Source of the DNA: DATJQA01 sp038057515
GTDB lineage: Bacteria > Patescibacteriota > Minisyncoccia > UBA6257 > 2-01-FULL-56-20
Length of the DNA stretch: 14,948 nucleotides
Assembly (NCBI GenBank): GCA_038057515.1
Contig: JBBUDB010000036.1
Span: 1 to 14,948 of the forward strand
Reading direction: 5' to 3'
The translations under genes and the position numbers were made by a program. Under the pieces are notes generated by a model. That model did not search any database. It had not been told where the DNA came from and worked only from the letters and a program-made list of their open reading frames with translations. Shown here one piece after another: positions 1 through 6,228 of the stretch (position 1 is the first letter of the stretch; every line of letters begins with the position of its first letter).

Positions 1-129
1 GAGGATCGAACGCAGGATGTTCGGCGAAGGGCTATGCGGATCTATCCGCAGAATCTCGGTGGCTCCGTTTTTTCCCAGAGCCATGGCCGAGTTCGTCGTG
101 CCAAAGTCCAGGCCAAAAACCGAAGCCAT
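1..129 (-). CDS. Hsp70-family (DnaK-like) protein, N-terminal part only
   Basis: This is the first 43 codons of an Hsp70-type ATPase; the rest lies beyond the left edge. Residues 6-14 read GLDFGTTNS, the phosphate-1 motif of the actin/Hsp70 nucleotide-binding fold, directly after a five-residue N-terminus as in DnaK and its relatives. The following residues do not look like canonical DnaK, so it could be a YegD-like or other divergent Hsp70 rather than DnaK itself. The start at 129 is well supported: AGAAAGGAG (plus-strand 136-144) lies six bases upstream, one of the few good SD sequences in the window. Upstream, TTGATT and TATTTT with a 16-bp spacer form a plausible promoter. Family membership is confident, the subfamily is not. 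Confidence 0.8.
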   Translation of the reverse strand, partial: MASVFGLDFGTTNSAMALGKNGATEILRIDPHSPSPNILRSIL

Positions 130-171
130 TAGTGACTCCTTTCTAGCTAGAGATCAAGACTGCTGAAATGG

Positions 172-199
172 AAAATACCATATTCATCAGAATAATCAA
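172..199 (-). promoter_or_regulatory. Predicted sigma70-type promoter of the Hsp70-family gene
   Basis: On the minus strand TTGATT (plus 194-199) and TATTTT (plus 172-177) are separated by 16 bp, with TGG just before the -10 (extended -10). A start near 165 would give a leader of about 36 nt that carries the SD. No CIRCE-like or other heat-shock operator was seen. Confidence 0.45.
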
Positions 200-228
200 C
201 TCCATATTACAAAACGCACCAAACAGGA

Positions 229-660
229 TTAGGCGAACCCGTACTCAGAATATGTTGTCCCAGCCCGCATTTTCTCAAAAGCTTCTTTAATGTGTGGAAT
301 CATCGGGCTCGGAGGCGCACTAAAATCGAACCAGCCGACCTCACTACACTTATCAGACTCCAGATTCCGTAACTCCCCACCCCATTTCGTGCAAATAAAA
401 AAGAAATATAATCGCTGGCCTCGTTCATCCTTATGGTGCATCACTAATGGACTGCTTAAATTCTCTGGCAATATCTCCGCGCCCACCTCCTCAGATGCTT
501 CGCGGATTGTAGCCGCAGTAATGGTCTCATCTGGATCCAGTCTTCCTGCCGGAACTGACCACTCTCCATCGCGAAAACCCGTGTTGGCTCGCCGCATTAA
601 GAAAATACGGTCATTATTGATGAAAAATATATGCGTTGCGATGGGAAGGCTCTGTGCCAT
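229..660 (-). CDS. Nudix hydrolase (MutT-like)
   Basis: This 143-aa protein is the size of a single Nudix domain. The Nudix box GX5EX7REUXEEXGU is complete from Gly39 to Ala62: GRLDPDE, seven residues, then REASEEVGA, including the glutamates that bind the catalytic divalent metal. Nudix enzymes cleave nucleoside diphosphates linked to another moiety, such as oxidised dNTPs, nucleotide sugars or capped nucleotides; the sequence does not reveal the substrate. Its ATG shares one base with the TAA of the upstream ParB-fold gene (TAATG), so it is almost certainly translated by coupling. It is the last gene of the four-gene cassette. That context would suit a nucleotide-sugar or nucleotide-linked intermediate, but this is inference and house-cleaning of dNTPs is equally possible. 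Confidence 0.88.
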   Translation of the reverse strand: MAQSLPIATHIFFINNDRIFLMRRANTGFRDGEWSVPAGRLDPDETITAATIREASEEVGAEILPENLSSPLVMHHKDERGQRLYFFFICTKWGGELRNLESDKCSEVGWFDFSAPPSPMIPHIKEAFEKMRAGTTYSEYGFA

Positions 661-1568
661 TACTTCTTTGGACTATACTTGTTTAATAGTGATTCGCCTG
701 TCCTTTTATCATCAATGATGTGAAGGATGTTGTCAAAAAAATATTTATTCATCTTGGCGGATATCTGCTGGCGAATCTTTGCCTTTAATTCCTTGATCTC
801 TTCTTCCTCTCCCTCGACCGCAATCAAACCCACCTTCGAACTGTCTAGGCTCAGTCGTTTTGCTTTTTGTTCAATGTGTTTGTCTTTCATCCCATCACCA
901 ACGTAGCTTTCCTTGATAAAGTCCTCTATCTGCTTTTCAAAATCGCGAATGAACGCCCGGCGTAGCTGTGGAGCCGGAATGGTCCCGACAATCTCTTCCC
1001 AATATTCGAGCGCGACCCCCCATACTACCCCCACCGAGCTGCTTTCTGGGAGAGTCCGGAATTTCTCCATAAGGTAGGTTTTTGTTCTATCTATCTGCTG
1101 CAATTCCTCTTCTGAGAAATTCTGTTTTTCGAACCACTCCCGGTTGTACATATGAGAGGTCGATTGGAAAAGAATGACCTTGGGCCTGATATCGAACACG
1201 GCAGAACATGCCAGACGGTGCGAACCGTCTAAGAGCTCATATTCCGGGTCTGCCGCGATCGGCTTTTGGCCCTCGAATCCCTTTTCCTCAAACCGAGCAA
1301 TAAGTGCGTCGAATCGATCCCGATGAGAAACGCCGATACGACGATTTTGCATCTTGTCATATGTTGCTTTCCAAAACATATAGTCCTCATCCAGTCTTCC
1401 TTCAACCAGAGAGTGGGCGTATCCGTAACGCACAAAAACATCGTAGTGGGAGTCGGAAAGCAATTCTGCGATGGTGGTGGTGTGTTCCGGATGGGCGACC
1501 TCCACTTCTTCGCTCGGCACCCATTCAGTGCCTGGTCCATCTCCAATCTTGTGCCCGAAATCGCGCAT
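660..1568 (-). CDS. ParB/sulfiredoxin-fold protein with DGSHR motif, role unknown
   Basis: This 302-aa protein has a central ParB/Srx-like core. The LLDGSHRLA segment (Asp114-Ala120) matches the DGxHR nucleotide-binding motif of that superfamily, whose members include ParB CTPases, sulfiredoxin and small-molecule kinases such as SerK. No helix-turn-helix characteristic of chromosomal ParB is evident, so a plasmid or chromosome partition role is unlikely. The C-terminal 130 residues form a separate, lysine/glutamate-rich alpha/beta region, with a hydrophobic YFFDNILHIIDD stretch near residue 280, that I cannot assign. The start at 1568 lies nine bases after the SDR stop, and the stop overlaps the Nudix start. 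Neighbouring pyruvyl transferase and SDR genes suggest a metabolic (perhaps kinase-like) job in a glycan pathway; that is inference. Confidence 0.65.
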   Translation of the reverse strand: MRDFGHKIGDGPGTEWVPSEEVEVAHPEHTTTIAELLSDSHYDVFVRYGYAHSLVEGRLDEDYMFWKATYDKMQNRRIGVSHRDRFDALIARFEEKGFEGQKPIAADPEYELLDGSHRLACSAVFDIRPKVILFQSTSHMYNREWFEKQNFSEEELQQIDRTKTYLMEKFRTLPESSSVGVVWGVALEYWEEIVGTIPAPQLRRAFIRDFEKQIEDFIKESYVGDGMKDKHIEQKAKRLSLDSSKVGLIAVEGEEEEIKELKAKIRQQISAKMNKYFFDNILHIIDDKRTGESLLNKYSPKK

Positions 1569-1577
1569 AGCTATATT

Positions 1578-2330
1578 CTAGTTGATATAATCGCCGCCGC
1601 ATACGTCTATGGTGACACCGTTGATGTACGAAGCCTCGTCAGAAGCCAAGAAAACAACGGTTCCAGCAACATCGATTGGAAGGCCAAGTCGACGAAGAGG
1701 GTTTTTCATTCGGTGCGCCTTGGCCACAGTGCGAGCAGTATATTTCTTATGAAAATTTCCCTGAATAAATCCTGGGGTTATCACATTAACCCTAATGTTC
1801 TTCGGACCAAGCTCGTTCGCAAGACTTTTTGCCCAACCCATCACAGCCCCTTTTGCAAGACCATATGCACTACTACGGTCTCCCTTTCCCCATCGGGCGG
1901 TAAGAGAAGAAATGAATATCAACGAAGAATTACCTCGAAGATATGGTAAAGAATGTTTCGTGAAGAAAAAGGCTGGCTTAACATTAGCTGCTAAAGTGCG
2001 CTCCACAAATTCCCAGTCAAGTGCCTGTACTGCTCTGCGCTCTAAAAGATCACCAGCGTTATTCACAAGAACATCGATGTGGTCGCGCTTGAGCCTACGG
2101 AGAGCGCTACGAAGCGCGACGGCAATAGACCTCTCGCAAGCACCATCGCAATTGATATGAACCGCTTTTACGGTCGGATGGGTTTCTAAAAAACGCTCAA
2201 CTCTCTCTGGGTGCCGATACGAGTGGAGAACAAGCAAGGCTCCTTCTTTGGCACATAGTTCCGCGCAGGCAGAGCCAATGTCTCCCGAGGCACCAGTGAT
2301 GAAAACAACTTTATCTAGTAATCTCGGCAT
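1578..2330 (-). CDS. Short-chain dehydrogenase/reductase (FabG-like SDR)
   Basis: The 250-aa length is normal for a classical SDR, a cytoplasmic NAD(P)-dependent oxidoreductase. The cofactor glycine motif is TGASGDIG at residues 12-19, the structural NNAG motif is at 90-93, Asn116 is in place, and the catalytic Ser142, Tyr156 and Lys160 (YGLAK) are all present, followed by the usual PGFI segment near 186. The enzyme should therefore be active. FabG is the closest generic match, but SDRs of this type also reduce or epimerise sugar nucleotides, so I give no symbol. Its first 20 bases overlap the end of the pyruvyl transferase gene, which indicates one transcript and coupled translation. The base composition is poorer in GC than the housekeeping genes downstream. 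Confidence 0.9.
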   Translation of the reverse strand: MPRLLDKVVFITGASGDIGSACAELCAKEGALLVLHSYRHPERVERFLETHPTVKAVHINCDGACERSIAVALRSALRRLKRDHIDVLVNNAGDLLERRAVQALDWEFVERTLAANVKPAFFFTKHSLPYLRGNSSLIFISSLTARWGKGDRSSAYGLAKGAVMGWAKSLANELGPKNIRVNVITPGFIQGNFHKKYTARTVAKAHRMKNPLRRLGLPIDVAGTVVFLASDEASYINGVTIDVCGGDYIN

Positions 2331-3255
2331 ATTCCGGGATGGGTAAAAGATTAATGGGGACTATTCTTCGACGAAGGTAATCGAGGTGCCGACGAACATC
2401 AAATGTTAAGCTTGGCGGTGTTACCCCATAATGATATTTATAAAGTGTCTCCATCTTATCGCAAAGCAAGACTGGAGAACAAACAATCCTAAGCGCAGCG
2501 GCGAAAACAACACCGTGACCTCGCAAGCTAATGATCTGCTTCACAGAACTATACGCTTGAGCAACCTCTTCAAATGTTTTTGGTGCTACATTCTGTAGCT
2601 CAGGGAATCTATTCTTTGCAAATGTACGATCGGCCTCATCGTGACAAATTAACAAAATATTGTTATCACCAACCTCTGTCCAGAGCCCTGCCACTAGCGC
2701 CTCCACTTGCGGCAAAAATTTCTTGTAAGTAACCGTATGGCCAAAACTTACAACAACACCGATTTCATATCGAGCGATGTTTTGAGGTGTATGTTTTTGG
2801 ACAAGTATTGAATATGTCGGGCATGGCCTTATTGCGATATCTATCGCGGCAAACCGCGCAAGAAATTCTTTTGTCGCGGAATCTCTTACCGTAACCGAAG
2901 CGGCATGCGATACCCAATCATTAAGCGCTGTGATATCCTGTTCTGAGAAGGATGGTGTGCCAACGTCTTGGTTTAATCCGACGCCGAAGATTCTGTATGG
3001 CCACCTTGTATTTCGGAGAAGGAAGTCGCGGTATACCTCCCTGCGGCCGAATCCGGGACGAACCATTCCTCCACCGCCATAAGTAACATTGATGTTCGCT
3101 GATGATCCGATGTCTTTAGGTAAAGCAAAAAGTCGGGTATTCTCACCGCGCTCCAAAAGTGCAATGGCCCTGGCACTCAGCACATCGCCAATATTTTCCC
3201 TCGGAGTGCCTATGTGGGCTGAGAATACGATACCTTGGGGGCGCCTGAACCACAT
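2311..3255 (-). CDS. Polysaccharide pyruvyl transferase family protein
   Basis: The 314-aa protein matches the PF04230 layout. It has NIGD at residues 21-24 in the N-terminal loop, the glycine loop GGGGM at 60-64, SVTVRD at 120-125 (the usual 'S.R...s' strand), and RGHG at 245-248 followed by a small hydrophobic helix and Lys267 in the C-terminal half. Known family members (CsaB, WcaK/AmsJ, GumL) transfer pyruvate from phosphoenolpyruvate to sugars of cell-wall or exopolysaccharides, or act in related glycan steps. The start at 3255 lets the protein begin nine residues before its first strand, as expected. No SD precedes it and the predicted transcription start is only about 8 nt upstream. 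It is the first gene of the cassette. The substrate is unknown. Confidence 0.82.
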   Translation of the reverse strand: MWFRRPQGIVFSAHIGTPRENIGDVLSARAIALLERGENTRLFALPKDIGSSANINVTYGGGGMVRPGFGRREVYRDFLLRNTRWPYRIFGVGLNQDVGTPSFSEQDITALNDWVSHAASVTVRDSATKEFLARFAAIDIAIRPCPTYSILVQKHTPQNIARYEIGVVVSFGHTVTYKKFLPQVEALVAGLWTEVGDNNILLICHDEADRTFAKNRFPELQNVAPKTFEEVAQAYSSVKQIISLRGHGVVFAAALRIVCSPVLLCDKMETLYKYHYGVTPPSLTFDVRRHLDYLRRRIVPINLLPIPEYAEITR

Positions 3256-3269
3256 GTTGTGTGATTTGC

Positions 3270-3298
3270 ATTGTATAATAGTAAACTAACATTGTCAA
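3270..3298 (-). promoter_or_regulatory. Near-consensus promoter of the glycan cassette
   Basis: On the minus strand TTGACA (plus 3293-3298) and TACAAT (plus 3270-3275) are spaced by exactly 17 bp, which differs from the sigma70 consensus by one base. Transcription should begin near 3263, leaving only about 8 nt before the ATG at 3255. The message would be almost leaderless. Confidence 0.75.
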
Positions 3299-3314
3299 TA
3301 TATTCGTGTATTAT
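3286..3314 (+). promoter_or_regulatory. Possible promoter of the trigger-factor-like gene
   Basis: CTAACA (3286-3291) and TATTAT (3309-3314) are spaced by 17 bp and would start transcription near 3321, about 16 nt before the ATG at 3337. The site overlaps the divergent cassette promoter, so the two may compete. A perfect TATAAT at 3274-3279 also lies on this strand, but no -35 supports it. Confidence 0.4.
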
Positions 3315-3336
3315 GTTGACACTATGATCCAAAAAA

Positions 3337-4032
3337 ATGCGAACTGATAAAGAATGGGTAACCCAGAATATCTTACGAATCCGCATGACTTCAGGGGCGG
3401 CAAGTTTGGACCAAAAAGTTATCCTGGATGAATTCGAATCAGTGCTCGTGCAGGAGGGTGTCGATGATTTTATCTTTGCTGAGCTTGATGAGACAAAAAA
3501 TGGGGAAGAAATCATTGCTACCATATTTATGGTTCCAATTGTTCGCTTGGCAGAATGGAAAGATGGTCATGTGCCGCCAACATCGGATGTCCTTAAGCTC
3601 GAACATGCTATTGGCGAATATTTACTAAGCCGGGCAGACATACCTGAATTGCCTAAATCCCTAGTGGATATTGAAGCCAAGAAGATGTTGGAAGAATTAT
3701 CATATGAGATGAATCGCCAAGGACATTCTCTCGACGAATTTCTTCGATCTTCTGAAAAGTCCATCGTGGATATCCGCCAAACAATCCTACCCCAAGCCAA
3801 TCGCCGAGCGCGCTTAGGTTTGATTCTTAGAAAGATAGCCAAAGATGATAATATCTGTCTTTCAACGGCGGAGATCGACGAAGAAATAAATAAGCTTAAA
3901 AAAGAGATTACGAATACTGAACTCGCTCTAGATTTTGATACAATGCTCTTTCGAGAGTACATAAAAAATGTATCTCTTATAAGAAAAGTCCTCCAATATG
4001 TAAGTCAAAAAATCGTCAGCGCTTCAGGCTGA
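3337..4032 (+). CDS. Trigger-factor-like chaperone without PPIase domain
   Basis: The 231-aa protein resembles trigger factor (Tig) in its C-terminal two-thirds. From about residue 100 it reads as the helical chaperone arm: DIPELPKSLVDIE, then a basic NRRARLGLILRKIA segment (155-168) and STAEIDEEI (176-184), in the order found in PF05698. The first 75 residues look like the end of the ribosome-docking domain (an alternating strand around 57-70 and LAEWKDG), but the GFRxxxxP ribosome-binding signature is not present. Residue 75 runs almost directly into the C-domain, so the FKBP-type PPIase domain is missing. Full trigger factors are about 430 residues. It may be an accessory Tig paralogue or SurA-like holdase. 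Base composition is AT-rich compared with infB. The stop codon lies inside the terminator stem. Confidence 0.68.
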   Translation: MRTDKEWVTQNILRIRMTSGAASLDQKVILDEFESVLVQEGVDDFIFAELDETKNGEEIIATIFMVPIVRLAEWKDGHVPPTSDVLKLEHAIGEYLLSRADIPELPKSLVDIEAKKMLEELSYEMNRQGHSLDEFLRSSEKSIVDIRQTILPQANRRARLGLILRKIAKDDNICLSTAEIDEEINKLKKEITNTELALDFDTMLFREYIKNVSLIRKVLQYVSQKIVSASG

Positions 4033-4041
4033 CGATTTTTT
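4007..4041. terminator. Rho-independent terminator after the trigger-factor-like gene
   Basis: A perfect stem pairs AATCGTCAGC (4011-4020) with GCTGACGATT (4028-4037) around a 7-nt loop, extended by an A-run on the left and T-run on the right. The flanks make it usable in both directions. The TGA stop of the gene (4030-4032) is within the right arm. Confidence 0.85.
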
Positions 4042-4091
4042 GCAACCTATTCCACGCCAAAATCCGACTAGAACATCGGCAAAGACTTAAC

Positions 4092-4155
4092 TTCGCGAGC
4101 GCGAAACAAGACTACGCCGGGCATGCGGGTCACAACTCAACCCCGATCACTCGGG
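4092..4155. other. Spacer between terminator and tRNA-Ser with two small hairpins
   Basis: The stretch 4042-4180 contains no gene. It carries TTCGCG-AG-CGCGAA (4092-4105) and CCCGA-TCAC-TCGGG (4142-4155). The second is 26 nt beyond the 3' end of tRNA-Ser on the minus strand and could help end that transcript, although it has no U-tract. Confidence 0.3.
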
Positions 4156-4180
4156 TTTATCCGATAATAAAGTGTCACTG

Positions 4181-4267
4181 CGGAGGCGGAAGGATTCGAA
4201 CCTTCGAACCGGTTTCCCGGTTAACATCTTAGCAGGATGCTGCCTTCAACCACTCGGCCACGCCTCC
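4181..4267 (-). tRNA. tRNA-Ser(GCU)
   Basis: The minus strand folds as a class II tRNA of 87 nt. GGAGGCG pairs with CGCCTCC, the D-arm is GCC...GGC, the anticodon stem GCATC/GATGT holds the loop CTGCTAA with anticodon GCT (plus 4231-4233), the variable arm is long and self-paired (AACCGG/CCGGTT), and the T-arm is GAAGG-TTCGAAT-CCTTC. The discriminator is G. The terminal CCA is not encoded (the DNA continues CAG), so a CCA-adding enzyme is needed. It reads AGC/AGU codons. Confidence 0.95.
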
Positions 4268-4281
4268 TCCGCACGCTCCCT

Positions 4282-4310
4282 ATAATACGGAAAACTCTTG
4301 TTTTTATCAA
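4282..4310 (-). promoter_or_regulatory. Promoter of tRNA-Ser
   Basis: On the minus strand TTGATA (plus 4305-4310) and TATTAT (plus 4282-4287) have a 17-bp spacer, ending 14 bp before the mature tRNA 5' end. Its -35 region is interleaved with the -35 of the divergent infB promoter. Confidence 0.7.
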
Positions 4311-4326
4311 GGAATTCTACTATACT
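4298..4326 (+). promoter_or_regulatory. Promoter of infB
   Basis: TTGTTT (4298-4303) and TATACT (4321-4326) are 17 bp apart. Transcription would start near 4333, six nt before the ATG at 4339. This predicts a practically leaderless infB message, and indeed no SD is present. Confidence 0.65.
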
Positions 4327-4338
4327 TCGGCAACATCT

Positions 4339-5778
4339 ATGGCCTCCGAAACGAAACAATCGCGCGCCCTCCCTCGTCCACCCATCGTGGCGGTTTTGGG
4401 GCACGTCGACCACGGCAAAACCTCTCTCCTCGACTATATTCGCAAAACGAACGTGGCCTCGCGGGAAGCCGGCGGCATCACCCAATCGATCGGTGCTTAT
4501 GAAATTGAGCACCAGGGGAAGCGCATCACCTTCATCGACACCCCCGGCCATGAGGCCTTTTCAAAGATGCGCTCGCGGGGCGCCACCGCCGCCGACCTCG
4601 CCGTTCTCGTCGTCGCCGCCGAAGAAGGCGTGAAGCCGCAAACGAAAGAATCCATCGACATTTTGAAGGCCACGAATACGCCGTTTGTGGTCGCCATCAC
4701 GAAAGCCGACAAGCCCGGCGCGGATATCGAAAAAGTAAAAAGCGAACTCATGGCGGCCGGAGTCCTTCTTGAAGGATACGGCGGCCAGGTTAGCTTCCAG
4801 CCCGTCTCTTCGAAGAGCGGCGAGCACATTGACGACCTCCTCGACCTTATCCTGCTCACCGCCGAAATGGAAAACCTAACCTACGACCCCGACGCGCCCG
4901 CTTCCGGCTACATCCTCGAAACGGCCATGGACCGCCAGCGCGGACTCCACGCCACCCTTATCGTCAAGAACGGCACGCTCCGCTTCGGCGATGCCATCGC
5001 GACAGTGAGCACGGCTGGCAAGGTCAAGATTCTCGAAGATTTCTTGGGCAAGGCCGCAAAAGAGATCACTCCTTCTGCTCCGGCTCTCGTTGTCGGCTTC
5101 GAATCCATGCCCACGGTCGGCGAGGAGTTCGTGGTCGGCGGTGCGACTAATGAGCGAGAGGCAACAAGAAAAGAACAAGTCGTCATCCCCGCCGAAGGCG
5201 AGGACAAATCCGTCCGCATTATATTGAAGGCCGGCGACGCCGGTTCGCTTGAGGCCCTCGGCCAGATCATCCGAGCGCTTCCTGGCGAGCCGCCCGCGCG
5301 CATCATCGCCGAGTCCGTCGGCGACGTCGGCGACAACGACGTGAAAATGGCCATCTCTTCCAAGGCGACCATCCTTGCCTTCACGAGCCGCACCGATAAG
5401 GCGGCCCGGAACCTCGCCGAGGCGAACAAGGTCCAGATCATCGAGGCAAAAGTCATCTATGAACTCGTGAAAACCGCCGAAGATCTGATGCACGGGGCTC
5501 TGAAGCCCAAAGCCGAAGGTGTTCTCGAAGTCCTCGCCATCTTCAACCAAACGAAGCTCGAGAAGCAAGTCGTGGGCGGTAAGGTAACGGACGGCGCGGT
5601 GAAGAACCGCGTTCCATTCGAGATCGAACGCGCTGGCGCCATCGTCGGCCGAGGACGCATCGTTAATCTCCAACAGCAGAAAAAAGAAACTCCGAGCGTC
5701 GGGGCCGGCAACGAAGCGGGCCTCCTCGTCTCGAGCGACATTGCCATTCTGAAGGGCGACCGGCTCTTAGCGCAGTAA
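4339..5778 (+). CDS. infB: Translation initiation factor IF-2, short form
   Basis: IF2 is the GTPase that brings initiator tRNA to the 30S subunit and promotes subunit joining. From the ATG at 4339 the protein is about 479 aa, with only about 13 residues before the G-domain, so the long N-terminal region of typical 600-900-aa IF2 is absent. G1 is GHVDHGKT (21-28), the switch I threonine lies in GGITQSIGA (45-53), G3 is DTPGH (67-71), G4 is TKAD (121-124, where N is usual for T), and G5 is SSKSG. Domains II, III and C2 follow; the C2 end reads GNEAGLLV where most IF2 proteins have an ECGI-like motif. A longer frame opens at 4237 inside the tRNA gene, so I reject that start. rbfA follows downstream, a classical pairing. 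Confidence 0.95.
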   Translation: MASETKQSRALPRPPIVAVLGHVDHGKTSLLDYIRKTNVASREAGGITQSIGAYEIEHQGKRITFIDTPGHEAFSKMRSRGATAADLAVLVVAAEEGVKPQTKESIDILKATNTPFVVAITKADKPGADIEKVKSELMAAGVLLEGYGGQVSFQPVSSKSGEHIDDLLDLILLTAEMENLTYDPDAPASGYILETAMDRQRGLHATLIVKNGTLRFGDAIATVSTAGKVKILEDFLGKAAKEITPSAPALVVGFESMPTVGEEFVVGGATNEREATRKEQVVIPAEGEDKSVRIILKAGDAGSLEALGQIIRALPGEPPARIIAESVGDVGDNDVKMAISSKATILAFTSRTDKAARNLAEANKVQIIEAKVIYELVKTAEDLMHGALKPKAEGVLEVLAIFNQTKLEKQVVGGKVTDGAVKNRVPFEIERAGAIVGRGRIVNLQQQKKETPSVGAGNEAGLLVSSDIAILKGDRLLAQ

Positions 5779-5890
5779 TTTACCCCGTTAGAAAATGTTG
5801 CCAACTCTCGACGATCGAAAAATCACTTGTTCTCAGCAGAAATTGTCGTTGTTCTGCACTCATTCACCCGCCATTTTCTAACGGGGTGAA
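5779..5890. repeat. Long inverted repeat between infB and rbfA (structured RNA or MITE-like insert)
   Basis: The arms 5779-5797 and 5872-5890 pair over 19 bp. Sixteen bases are perfectly complementary (ACCCCGTTAGAAAATG against CATTTTCTAACGGGGT), and one flanking pair is G-U. The arms begin right after the infB stop and the right arm contains the GTG start of rbfA (5886-5888). The 74-nt interior has a smaller hairpin, GCAGAA (5836-5841) with TTCTGC (5852-5857). In RNA the large stem would bury the rbfA start region. Alternatively the arms are terminal inverted repeats of a small insertion. Confidence 0.7.
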
Positions 5891-6221
5891 AACTTTCCGC
5901 CCCCTTCGTGTCGGAAACCTCATCCGGGATGAGCTCTCGGGCCTCATCCTCCGCGAGGTCGAGCTTCCCGGCGCAATTGTCACCATCACCGAAGTCGAGG
6001 TCGACAAAAGAATGGATTGGGCCACAGTGCGCGTCTCCGTTATTCCGGCGCCCAAGGCCGCGATGGTCCTTGCCATCCTCGCCGAACGCGTGCTCGATCT
6101 CCAGTATCTCCTGCTCCGCAAGATAAACATCAAGCCCATGCCGCATCTCCGCTTTGAGCTTGACGAAGGTCCGGCCAAAGCCGCCGAGATTGAAAAATTG
6201 CTCCTAAAAGATAATACTTAG
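5886..6221 (+). CDS. rbfA: 30S ribosome-binding factor A
   Basis: RbfA is a small KH-fold protein that matures the 16S rRNA 5' region in the 30S subunit. The 111-aa protein starts with the typical RPLRVGNLIRDELSGLIL helix, followed by a strand-rich centre (VTITEVEVDKRMDWATVRVSVI), the second helix, and a C-terminal MPHLRFELDEG segment that matches the family's 'p.l.F..D' motif. The start is the GTG at 5886, which puts the family motif right at the N-terminus; no ATG is available. Position downstream of infB supports the call. The start codon is inside the right arm of a 19-bp inverted repeat, which suggests control of initiation by RNA folding. Only 7 nt separate its stop from tRNA-Cys. Confidence 0.92.
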   Translation: MKTFRPLRVGNLIRDELSGLILREVELPGAIVTITEVEVDKRMDWATVRVSVIPAPKAAMVLAILAERVLDLQYLLLRKINIKPMPHLRFELDEGPAKAAEIEKLLLKDNT

Positions 6222-6228
6222 GCGGATC

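Noticed and set aside
660..1568. Chromosome partition protein ParB
   Set aside because: Only the DGSHR-type motif is shared; the HTH and parS-like sites are missing, and no parA is nearby.
4237..4338. Longer infB start 34 codons upstream of 4339
   Set aside because: The extra codons would be read from the tRNA-Ser gene and its promoter; the infB promoter itself lies downstream of that start.
4876..5673. 265-codon open frame on the minus strand
   Set aside because: It is the antisense shadow of the GC-rich infB gene; the translation is Asp/Gly/Arg-rich without motifs.
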